A stretch of 64,000 bases of DNA from Dubosiella muris (lineage in GTDB: Bacteria > Bacillota_I > Bacilli_A > Erysipelotrichales > Erysipelotrichaceae), in the NCBI RefSeq assembly GCF_004793885.1, contig NZ_SRYG01000001.1, positions 62,001 to 126,000 of the forward strand. The letters are read 5' to 3'. Positions 1 through 6,883 of this stretch are shown in pieces. Position numbers and translations under genes: made by a program. Every line of letters starts with the position of its first letter. The first letter of the stretch is position 1. A model generated the notes under the pieces. That model worked only from the letters and a program-made list of their open reading frames with translations. It made no database searches and was not told the DNA's origin.

Positions 1-502
1 CCGCCAGTACTTCTTCTATTACTTTACTCTTTTGATCTCCTCGAATCAAAGGTATTGCGCAATACGTGCAATGGTTCGAACAACCGTCGCTGATTTTGAC
101 ATAGGCGCTCCACGGATTGCCCGAAAGCGGGCGCTCGCTTTTCGCGAAGCTTCCCAGCCCGGCATCACCTAAAACGTCTTGCAGGATGCTGGCGATATGT
201 CCGTAATCCTTGAGCGGGATGATGGCGTCGATTTCCGGGATTTGCTCGCGCAGCTCGTCTTCATAGCGCTGCGCCAGACAGCCGCACACAATTAGCTTGT
301 CCGTGTATTTCGACATTTCAAAAATCGTCTGGATGGACTCCTCTTTCGCGGATTCAATAAATCCGCACGTGTTGACGACGATGGCATCCGCTTGTTTGGG
401 ATCCGCGACGATTTGATGTCCGTTTTCCTGAAGCACGCCCATAATTTGCTCGGAATCCACAAGGTTTTTGCAGCATCCAAGCGAAACGAAACCTACTTTC
501 AT
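1..502 (-). CDS. rimO: Ribosomal protein S12 methylthiotransferase RimO, N-terminal part
   Basis: Radical-SAM methylthiotransferase that modifies a conserved aspartate of ribosomal protein S12. The 167 visible codons start MKVGFVSLGCCKNLVDSE and continue off the left edge. The UPF0004 N-terminal domain has its three cluster-binding cysteines (C10, C46, C75), and the radical-SAM CxxxCxxC motif is present as CSNHCTYC (C141, C145, C148). The NTCGFIESAKEES stretch separates RimO from MiaB. The start overlaps the yhaM stop as ATGA, so it is the last visible gene of a five-gene minus-strand operon. The C-terminal TRAM domain lies outside the window. Cytoplasmic, housekeeping; identification is firm although partial. 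Confidence 0.93.
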   Translation of the reverse strand, partial: MKVGFVSLGCCKNLVDSEQIMGVLQENGHQIVADPKQADAIVVNTCGFIESAKEESIQTIFEMSKYTDKLIVCGCLAQRYEDELREQIPEIDAIIPLKDYGHIASILQDVLGDAGLGSFAKSERPLSGNPWSAYVKISDGCSNHCTYCAIPLIRGDQKSKVIEEVLA

Positions 503-1443
503 CGTTCTTCCTCCTTCCGATGATAAATCATCCGGTTGTCCAGCGCGAACATCCGCGGACCAAACGTTCCGGGCTGCGTCGCGTCGATGCTTTGCTTCAT
601 CATGACCATCCGTGAGTCCAGATTGTCCAGAAGCGTGAGCACTTCCGCTTCCGGAATCATCGGCAGCACCGGCGAGCCATACTCCATTTTTCCATGGTGG
701 CTCAGCACCATGTGCTTCAGCAAAACGACCCGCTCGTCTCGTTCCAGATCCAGCGCCAAAGCGACGCGGTCGATCATGGCCGCCGCGATGCTGATGTGCC
801 CAAGCAGGTTTCCTTCGCTCGTGTATTCCGCCAGCATTGGCGAAGACAGCTCTTCGACTTTTCCCAGGTCGTGCAGCAAAATGCCCGCGCACAGCAAATC
901 CTCGTCCAGCCAGGGATACAGCGCCTTGACCGCTTTCGCCAGCCGTGCCATGCAAATCGTGTGGTAGGCCAGTCCTCCAACAAAATTGTGGTGGTTGCGC
1001 GTCGCGGCCGGATACGTGTAAAACTTCTCCTCGCTTGCCTGAATCACTTCTCTTGTCACGTCCCGGATGACGGGATCTTTCATCGCGTCCAGCATACTGT
1101 CGACTTCCGCTTTCATTTCCGCTTTGGTCATTGGCGCCTCGCGCACGTAGTCGAACAAATCCGCGTCCTTGTCTTCTGTCAGTTTCCGCAGCCGAAGCTG
1201 GGCCGCGTTTTTATGAAAGATGATCTCGCCTTGCGCTTCGACAACCATGCCGACGTGGTACATCGCCACCATTTCATCGGTCAAATTCCAAAACTTGGCG
1301 TCCAGCACGCCGGTTCTGTCTTCGAGCGTCAGCGACAAATACGGGGTGTTTTTGTTCGTGCGTCCCCGGTCGCATTTTGTGATCAGCGCCTTCACGCTGA
1401 CTTTTCCTTCTTCATGAATTTCTTTAATCTTCAAATTGGTCAC
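499..1443 (-). CDS. yhaM: 3'-5' exoribonuclease YhaM family (OB-fold + HD domain)
   Basis: 314 aa. An N-terminal OB-fold nucleic-acid-binding region (about 14-95) is followed by an HD metal-dependent phosphohydrolase domain with HHNFVGGLAYHT and LLHDLGK metal-ligand motifs, then a downstream SHHGKMEYGSP. This is the YhaM/CBF1 architecture; these enzymes trim RNA (and some DNA) 3' ends in Bacillota. The length matches the family. Its start overlaps the end of the upstream glycosyltransferase-RecX gene by 20 nt and its stop overlaps rimO by 4 nt, so translation is probably coupled. Cytoplasmic. The family call is strong; the physiological substrate is inferred from homologues. Confidence 0.92.
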   Translation of the reverse strand: MTNLKIKEIHEEGKVSVKALITKCDRGRTNKNTPYLSLTLEDRTGVLDAKFWNLTDEMVAMYHVGMVVEAQGEIIFHKNAAQLRLRKLTEDKDADLFDYVREAPMTKAEMKAEVDSMLDAMKDPVIRDVTREVIQASEEKFYTYPAATRNHHNFVGGLAYHTICMARLAKAVKALYPWLDEDLLCAGILLHDLGKVEELSSPMLAEYTSEGNLLGHISIAAAMIDRVALALDLERDERVVLLKHMVLSHHGKMEYGSPVLPMIPEAEVLTLLDNLDSRMVMMKQSIDATQPGTFGPRMFALDNRMIYHRKEEER

Positions 1444-3400
1444 TCATTTCCTCCAACTGCTCGTCGATCTGGCCGCTAGAAAATCCTTTGCGTAAACAGT
1501 ACTGCCGAACCTTGAGCACTCTTTTTTCATCTTCCAACGCCGAATAGAGCCGCATCGCTTTTTTGAGCGCGTTGCGGCACGCCTGCTCGTCGTCTTGCTC
1601 CATGTCGATTTCGTCGATCGCGGTGTTCGCGATATCGACGGAATAGCCTTTCATCACTAGTTTATGGATGACGTTTTTGCGCTTCAAACGCGATGACTGC
1701 ATTTTAAACGTGTGCTTGACGCGTTCGGCCAGCGCTTTCGCGTTCGCCAGCTCAATCGAATCGTCCAGGCCGACGAGCGCCTCGTCAATCAAGTCCGAGG
1801 CAATGCCTACTTTTTTCAACTTGGTGGTGATGCTCTTTTTCGAATTTCCCATCTCGTGCCAGTACGCGCTTTTCTCGAGCGCGTACTTTCTGTCGTCCAC
1901 CCAGTGTTTTTCTTTCATTTCCTGCACAAGCTGCTCGATTTTGCCTTCTTCCAAATCGAAATGATGGCGCAAATACTGCCGCAGCTCGTACGCGGTCATA
2001 TCTTTGGAAAGCACCTTGCGTTTTATGATCGTGTACGCGTGGTAAAACTCTTGCATTTCCAAATAACCGGTAATCAAATACGCGTCCAGCTTGGTGTGGA
2101 GCGCGATTTTCAACTCAAAAAAATCGTCCAGCGGCACCAAAAGCCGAATGGGTTCCGGATCGCTTTCCCGTTCCACGGTCAACTCGACAAAATCGTCTTT
2201 CATCCGGATTTTTTCCACATCGAACGTATGGCTGTAGTCGTCGATGGCTTGCTCGTATACCGCCAGGATCTTCCGTCCGAATATCTCTTTTGAGTATGGC
2301 TCGCTTTTCTCGATACACGCCGCGCTTTGCGCGTTTCGCTCCGCTTCGCCCATCGCGAAAAACGTGTCCATCTTTTTGACAAGCTCGGCTTCGTCGTCAA
2401 AATAATAGCCGGTCTTTCCTTCTTCCACGAGGTCGTACAGCACTTCGTCGCGGCGGCCGAACACGGGCAGACCGCTGGCGAGCGCCTCGATGTACGTGAG
2501 GCCTTGCGTTTCCGACAACGAGGCGGACACGAACCCGTCAAACGCGACATAGTAATACGGAATGTGATCCCGGGGAACTTTGCCGACAAAATGTACCCGG
2601 TCCTGGGCGTCGCACGATTTGGCGATGGACTGGAAATATTCTTCGTCCGTACCCGATCCGACCACGACAAGATGCAGCTTTTCGTCGCGCGAGGCGGCTA
2701 CCGCCCGGATTGGCATCTCGAGCGCCTTTTCCTTGGCCAGCCGGCCGACAAAAACAAGAACGTGGTCGTCGGGCTTTAGGCCCAGGGAGGCGCGTAGCTG
2801 AAGGGCATCGTCCATTTCGATGTGTTCGGGCTTGAAGGCGTCCAGATCCAGACCGGTTGGTACGACATAAATGGGCGCGCGCACCCCGTAGCTTTCGAGC
2901 ACGTCTTTGGTTTTCTGACTTGGCGCGATGACGGCCTGCACGTTGTTGCCCATAAGGCGGGTGAATTTCTTCACGACCCATTTTCCCGCTTTATCCACCC
3001 GGTCGAAATCAAACGGATTGATGTAGTGGGTGTAGTCGGCGTACATCGTATGATACGTGTACACTTGCGGGATGCCCAAATCGTGGGCGACTTGCCGTCC
3101 ATAAAGCGAAACGCCAAACTCCTGCTGCGTGTGAATCACATCGAGGCGCATTTCCTCGATGTAGTCGTGGGCGAAGTTGATTGGACTGCTCATGGTGTAT
3201 CCATAAAGCCGCTTCAGCTCCACGCCGGGCAGCCGCAAAATTTTTTCCTCGGCGTCCATCGTGATTTTCGCGCCCTGATGGTTAGAGATAATAAAGACGG
3301 TGTGGCCGAGCTGCTCGAGCGCCTTTCTCAACGTCACGACACTCGTCACCACACCGTTAATATCCGGAAGATATGAATCGGTAAATATTCCTATTCGCAT
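1424..3400 (-). CDS. GT4 glycosyltransferase fused to a RecX-like protein
   Basis: 658 aa, about 250 longer than a usual GT4 diacylglycerol glucosyltransferase. Residues 1-385 are a GT-B glycosyltransferase: start MRIGIFTDSYLPDINGV, FVGRLAKEK nucleotide-sugar region, and EX7E motif SETQGLTYIEALASGLP (E297, E305), like the enzymes making monoglycosyl-diacylglycerol. Residues about 394-655 resemble a complete RecX: a beta-rich lead-in, then TAYELRQYLRHHF, WVDDRKYALEKSAY, KKSITTKLKKVGI and two further three-helix repeats (VIHKLVMKGYS; VRQYCLRKGFS). No stop, start or RBS separates the parts. Operon with the GT and flippase-like genes upstream (10-nt overlap). Glycolipid synthesis is likely for the N-terminal part; the reason for a RecX-like tail is unknown. 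Confidence 0.82.
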   Translation of the reverse strand: MRIGIFTDSYLPDINGVVTSVVTLRKALEQLGHTVFIISNHQGAKITMDAEEKILRLPGVELKRLYGYTMSSPINFAHDYIEEMRLDVIHTQQEFGVSLYGRQVAHDLGIPQVYTYHTMYADYTHYINPFDFDRVDKAGKWVVKKFTRLMGNNVQAVIAPSQKTKDVLESYGVRAPIYVVPTGLDLDAFKPEHIEMDDALQLRASLGLKPDDHVLVFVGRLAKEKALEMPIRAVAASRDEKLHLVVVGSGTDEEYFQSIAKSCDAQDRVHFVGKVPRDHIPYYYVAFDGFVSASLSETQGLTYIEALASGLPVFGRRDEVLYDLVEEGKTGYYFDDEAELVKKMDTFFAMGEAERNAQSAACIEKSEPYSKEIFGRKILAVYEQAIDDYSHTFDVEKIRMKDDFVELTVERESDPEPIRLLVPLDDFFELKIALHTKLDAYLITGYLEMQEFYHAYTIIKRKVLSKDMTAYELRQYLRHHFDLEEGKIEQLVQEMKEKHWVDDRKYALEKSAYWHEMGNSKKSITTKLKKVGIASDLIDEALVGLDDSIELANAKALAERVKHTFKMQSSRLKRKNVIHKLVMKGYSVDIANTAIDEIDMEQDDEQACRNALKKAMRLYSALEDEKRVLKVRQYCLRKGFSSGQIDEQLEEMSDQFED

Positions 3401-4443
3401 GGTTTTTCACATTCCTTTCCTTCGATGGCGTCCCGCCGGTCGTAGTACGCTTTCGCGACCATGAAAATGACCCCACCGACCACCAATATAATATGATATG
3501 TGGACACTCTCCACAAAATCAGCACCGCGCTCGTTAACGATCCCATGATTGGTGAAAAAAGAATCGAAAACATCATTTCCGTTCCGCCGCTCGCGCCCGG
3601 AATCGGGATGAAGCTGTTGGCCATGGTCACAAAGGAGCTGAGCGCGATGACGTCGACCAGCTGGTCCATCGCCAGATGGATGCCAAGCAGCCGGGCAATG
3701 AGAAACGGCAGCGCGTACAGCATCGTCAGCCGGACTGTGTTGATCAGCATGCATTCGACGATGGCTTTTTTATCGCCCGCGAGCTTTTTGATTTCCGATG
3801 TGAAAGACGTCATCTGCAATGTCCACGATTCCAGCGTCTTTTCGGGATTTTTCAGGATTCGCAGCCGGCTGAGCACTTTCACGATCCATTGGGAAAGATG
3901 GATATAGATTTTGGGAAACAGCGCCATGGTGTACAATCCGAAGATCACGACAAAATTAACGACATAACCGGCCAGCACCAGCGTAAACCAGGCGGACTGA
4001 TGGGAATAGTAAAAAAACTTCATACAAAAAAGAATCGTCACGTAGACCATCATCGTGGTTTGGTAAATGATGAAGTCGGCCCACAAAATGGAGGCGCCGT
4101 CGCTGTACGCGATTCCCTGTTTTTTTAAAATATAGGCTTGCCCGAATTGTCCGCCCGTGGCCGAAGGCGTGATGCCGGAAAAAAACGTACCGGTAAACGC
4201 AACGACGATCCCGTTGAGAACCGAGTAGTTTTTTTTGAATTTCCTTCCCAGCACGACGTACACCAGACCCCAGACGCAGGTATATAAAATCCCCCACACG
4301 AGGATGATCGTCAAGGAAAACCCGTTGAGTTTTCCGATCGCGTGGACGACCTCCTGATAGTTGTCTTTCAGGGCGAACCACAGCGCGACGATCGTGATGA
4401 CGGCGATGAGAACGAAATTCCACAAGTAGCTTGTTTTTTTCAT
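3391..4443 (-). CDS. Flippase-like membrane protein (LPG synthase TM / UPF0104 family)
   Basis: 350 aa polytopic membrane protein beginning MKKTSYLWNFVLIAVITI. It carries the family signature GITPSATGGQFGQAY near residues 105-120 and about eight hydrophobic segments, as in the YbhN / lysylphosphatidylglycerol-synthase transmembrane domain (PF03706). The soluble aminoacyltransferase domain of MprF is absent, so it is not a complete MprF; members of this size are proposed lipid flippases or accessory membrane proteins. It sits between two glycosyltransferases in one operon, so a role in moving or anchoring the glycolipid they make is a reasonable inference. The start has only a weak RBS. Confidence 0.85.
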   Translation of the reverse strand: MKKTSYLWNFVLIAVITIVALWFALKDNYQEVVHAIGKLNGFSLTIILVWGILYTCVWGLVYVVLGRKFKKNYSVLNGIVVAFTGTFFSGITPSATGGQFGQAYILKKQGIAYSDGASILWADFIIYQTTMMVYVTILFCMKFFYYSHQSAWFTLVLAGYVVNFVVIFGLYTMALFPKIYIHLSQWIVKVLSRLRILKNPEKTLESWTLQMTSFTSEIKKLAGDKKAIVECMLINTVRLTMLYALPFLIARLLGIHLAMDQLVDVIALSSFVTMANSFIPIPGASGGTEMMFSILFSPIMGSLTSAVLILWRVSTYHIILVVGGVIFMVAKAYYDRRDAIEGKECEKPCE

Positions 4444-4468
4444 AATTATTCGTTCTTTCTATTTTCTT

Positions 4469-5524
4469 TTAAGTGCGCAGCTCTTTTTGTTTTTGGGCGT
4501 AAGCGTCCAAATAAAATTCCTTCCACATTTTCGCGACGTGCTCTTTGGAATAATAGTTGCTGATGAGGGCGCTCTCCTGCTCGTATTGAGCGTATAGCGC
4601 GCGATCCGCTTTGAGCGCTTCCAGCTTTTCTACAAACCCGTCGTTGTCGCTGGCGGCTAAATAATGCCCAAACAAAATATCCCGGTATAAGTCAAGATCC
4701 CGCAGCACGAGCGGAATATGCAAGTTGACGGCCTCTAAAATCGTCATCGGGAACAATTCGTTGTAGCTTGGCACGAACAGAACGTCCGCCATATTGTACA
4801 CGTTGACCATTTCATTTCGTTCCACGATTCCGATAAAATGCACGTTCGCCGGCGGATTTTCCATTACTTTTTTTAATTCCTCATACCCGTCGGTAATGAT
4901 GCCGAACGAAAAACCACCCGCCCATACAAATTCCATATCGGGACAGCGTTTGGCGACTTCGCAAAAATCCAGAACCCCTTTGCGGGTTTGTACCTGTCCG
5001 GCGCCTACGACGACAAACGCGTCTTCGGCGATTCCGTATTTTTTTCGTTCCGCCTTTCTGGCTTCCAGCCCAAGCGGATGAAACGTGTCTTTGGACACAT
5101 AGTTCGGAATATAGTAAATCTTTTCCTCCGGGATGCCGTAGCGAACCAGATCGGGAATAAAGCTCGGGTTGACGACAACCAGACGATCCGCCAGTTTGTA
5201 AAAATTAATAATATAATGGGATGTGATTGGCTGCAAACCAGAAGGGATATTCAAACTGCCGTCGATTACCGTATCCGGCAGAAAATGACAATACGCGACT
5301 TTTACCGTTTTTTTATCCAGCATTGGAATCATGAACGCCGGATCAATCGTGTGAAAATGTTTGATGTCGGCTTTTTTGAACCAGTCGTTGATTGAGATCG
5401 TAAACAAATCGCTCGCTTCCTGGCGAAGCAGGTCCACCTGCTCCCGATAAGCCGAGCCGACCCCTTGCCCATCCACTTTATCGGCACTTGAATACATTGT
5501 GATCCGAAGTTTGTTTTGAATCAT
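4469..5524 (-). CDS. GT4 family glycosyltransferase, probable glycolipid synthesis
   Basis: 351 aa from the chosen start MIQNKLRITMYSSADK, preceded by AGAGGTGG at proper spacing; the frame stays open 37 codons further upstream, but that part is unlike the family and carries the promoter. MYSSADKVDGQGVGSAYREQVDLL is typical of CpoA-like glycosyltransferases acting with diacylglycerol glucosyltransferases in streptococci. A GT-B C-terminal half follows: VGAGQVQTRKG donor-site loop and SYNELFPMTILEAVN as the EX7E motif. First gene of the five-gene operon. The acceptor may be monoglucosyl-diacylglycerol made by the next GT; that order is inferred. Peripheral membrane localisation is likely. Confidence 0.85.
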   Translation of the reverse strand: MIQNKLRITMYSSADKVDGQGVGSAYREQVDLLRQEASDLFTISINDWFKKADIKHFHTIDPAFMIPMLDKKTVKVAYCHFLPDTVIDGSLNIPSGLQPITSHYIINFYKLADRLVVVNPSFIPDLVRYGIPEEKIYYIPNYVSKDTFHPLGLEARKAERKKYGIAEDAFVVVGAGQVQTRKGVLDFCEVAKRCPDMEFVWAGGFSFGIITDGYEELKKVMENPPANVHFIGIVERNEMVNVYNMADVLFVPSYNELFPMTILEAVNLHIPLVLRDLDLYRDILFGHYLAASDNDGFVEKLEALKADRALYAQYEQESALISNYYSKEHVAKMWKEFYLDAYAQKQKELRT

Positions 5525-5552
5525 ACGCCACCTCTGCTTCTTTCTATCTGTC

Positions 5553-5558
5553 ATTATA
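5553..5558 (-). promoter_or_regulatory. -10 hexamer of the glycosyltransferase operon
   Basis: On the minus strand this reads TATAAT, 28 nt upstream of the chosen ATG at 5524 and just ahead of its Shine-Dalgarno. The expected -35 position is T-rich and matches consensus poorly. The terminator of small-RNA candidate 1 ends about 50 bp upstream. Confidence 0.45.
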
Positions 5559-5610
5559 TCAGATTCTATAGTTAAAAAAACCTTACATGATTGAGTCATC
5601 CAATCAAACG

Positions 5611-5703
5611 CAAAAAAAAGAAAAAAGGCTCCCAACGGATCCTTTTTCCAAGAAAGTTTTAAGAAAGGGAATTTGATTATGAAGTGAGCCTTATCTTTGG
5701 CTC
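5611..5703 (-). ncRNA. Small-RNA candidate 1 (csRNA-like, antisense to an SD/AUG region)
   Basis: Read on the minus strand: hairpin GAGCC-(8 nt)-GGCTC at 5703-5686, then a linker to 5649 containing CAT, seven bases, then TTCCCTTTCTT, i.e. the exact antisense of AAGAAAGGGAA-N7-ATG. A Rho-independent terminator follows (AAAAAGG...CCTTTTTT, with inner TCC/GGA pairing, then a long U-tract) at 5647-5611. A -10 hexamer TATAGT lies 6 nt upstream of the hairpin. A second copy at 12372-12460 has a 35-nt identical linker core while both hairpins differ in sequence but keep pairing. Two terminal stem-loops and an unpaired RBS-antisense segment are the design of streptococcal csRNAs. No expression evidence can be seen from sequence. 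Confidence 0.6.
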
Positions 5704-5709
5704 GTCTAT

Positions 5710-5715
5710 ACTATA
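5710..5715 (-). promoter_or_regulatory. -10 hexamer of small-RNA candidate 1
   Basis: Minus strand TATAGT followed by six bases and then the 5' hairpin. Copy 2 has TATACT with the same six-base spacing. There is no good -35 at 16-18 bp, which suggests activator-dependent transcription. Confidence 0.5.
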
Positions 5716-5747
5716 TCGAAATCATCCCTCTACATTGTGTTTCAATT

Positions 5748-5761
5748 ATGTGAAAATATGT
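5748..5761. promoter_or_regulatory. Shared 14-bp upstream box of small-RNA candidate 1
   Basis: Plus strand ATGTGAAAATATGT, a direct repeat ATGT-N6-ATGT with 10-bp period, ending 32 bp from the -10 hexamer. Copy 2 has ATGTGAAATTATGT (13/14 identical) at exactly the same distance although the DNA between box and -10 is unrelated. The helical-turn direct repeat resembles response-regulator sites; the regulator is unknown. Confidence 0.5.
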
Positions 5762-5770
5762 TCTTTTGCG

Positions 5771-5809
5771 TTACTCAAGTAAGATTTTTAATAAATTTTA
5801 CCCAAGTAA
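5771..5809. repeat. Paired 12-bp near-palindromes TTACYCAAGTAA
   Basis: TTACTCAAGTAA at 5771-5782 and TTACCCAAGTAA at 5798-5809 differ at one base and lie 27 bp apart. Both are near-palindromic. They sit between the araC stop and the small-RNA upstream box, so they may be an operator pair or part of the 3' end of the araC transcript. Confidence 0.4.
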
Positions 5810-5832
5810 ACTCAATAAAAATCAAATAATCT

Positions 5833-6753
5833 TCACATCGTCGACTGCCTCTCCCTTCCGTTTCGAATCTGCTTTCTGTAATCGGATGGTGTGATTCCAT
5901 ACAGCTTTCGAAAGCATTTCACAAAGCTTGAATAATCAGGAAAGCCGCTGGCATTGCAGGCTTCCAGTATCGTTTGTCCTTCGCCAAGCCCTCCTCGGAA
6001 GTGCTGCATTCGCAATTCCGTCAAATACTCATGAATGCTTTGGAGCGTATAGGCTTTAAACACTCTCGATAAATGCTCTCGACTTGTAAAGCAATCGGAT
6101 GCGATTTTAGAAATCGTTAAAGTCGGATCGGTATAGCGCGCTTGTAAGATGGCGGTTGCCTGCGCGACGAGCTGGCTGCTTTCCGAAGCTTTTCCAATTC
6201 CGTTGACACTTACCGCCTGGTCAAGCAATACGACAAGCTCCATTAAATGACAATACAAAACGATTTGCTCTCCATCGTTCTTGATTTTTTTGGAAAGTCC
6301 CATCCGCTCAAACAGCTCTTTCACCTTCCAATCCATAACAGCCGATTCTTGTAAAATCAAAATCTCATTTTGCCAGGAGGCCGTTTGCAAATCACAAAGC
6401 TTGGATGCGATTTTCCAGCTTTCCTGATCAACTTGAAGAACCAGTCGTTCCGAATAATCCATCATAACGTTAAATTTTGCTGAATGATAAATCTCTTCGG
6501 GAAGCATAATCATTTGACCGACACCTAAATTAAATACCGCGCCGCCCACACTATAACGCACACTGCTTCCAGAAAGGGGAATAATCAATTCCCGGTATGG
6601 ATGAGAATGCACGACAGCGCAAGAATTTTCCTGATTTCGATACTTTATTATTTTAACTTTATCGCCATATAAATCAACCCGCGCATGTTGCGATGTAAGA
6701 ATAGAATCTTTGATAAGAGGTATGCGGTTTGCTTCTTTCTTTGAAAAAGTCAT
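5833..6753 (-). CDS. AraC family transcriptional regulator with cupin sensor domain
   Basis: 306 aa. N-terminal AraC-type cupin (about 35-110) with HSHPYRELIIPLSG and LGVGQMIMLPEEIYH, the usual sugar-binding pocket. C-terminal double helix-turn-helix (about 200-300) contains LTISKIASDCFTSREHLSRVF and the second-helix signature ASGFPDYSSFVKCFRKLYGITPSDYR. The start is set by a strong RBS (AAAGGGGG). Divergent from the GH31 gene, so probably the local regulator of the GH31/TRAP unit, binding in the 130-bp gap. Its RBS region partly matches the small-RNA linker. Base composition is more AT-rich than the flanking chromosome. Confidence 0.9.
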   Translation of the reverse strand: MTFSKKEANRIPLIKDSILTSQHARVDLYGDKVKIIKYRNQENSCAVVHSHPYRELIIPLSGSSVRYSVGGAVFNLGVGQMIMLPEEIYHSAKFNVMMDYSERLVLQVDQESWKIASKLCDLQTASWQNEILILQESAVMDWKVKELFERMGLSKKIKNDGEQIVLYCHLMELVVLLDQAVSVNGIGKASESSQLVAQATAILQARYTDPTLTISKIASDCFTSREHLSRVFKAYTLQSIHEYLTELRMQHFRGGLGEGQTILEACNASGFPDYSSFVKCFRKLYGITPSDYRKQIRNGRERQSTM

Positions 6754-6778
6754 AGAAATCCCCCTTTCACCGCATCAG

Positions 6779-6792
6779 CATATCACATATCA
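6779..6792. promoter_or_regulatory. Tandem 7-bp repeat in the araC/GH31 divergent gap
   Basis: CATATCA occurs twice head to tail between the divergent AraC regulator and GH31 genes. It is a candidate operator half-site pair for the regulator; the assignment is positional only. Confidence 0.3.
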
Positions 6793-6855
6793 CCATTTTT
6801 TTGCCACAAATCACGAAGATATAAAAAACGCGGAATCATACAATAAGTTCGCATA

Positions 6856-6869
6856 CGAAAGCGCATACA
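6856..6869 (+). promoter_or_regulatory. cre-like site in front of the GH31 gene
   Basis: CGAAAGCGCATACA matches the CcpA consensus TGNAANCGNWNNCA except the first base. It lies just downstream of a TACAAT hexamer (6839-6844) and ahead of the GH31 RBS, where CcpA would repress by blocking transcription. Confidence 0.45.
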
Positions 6870-6883
6870 GAAAGGAATTCACT

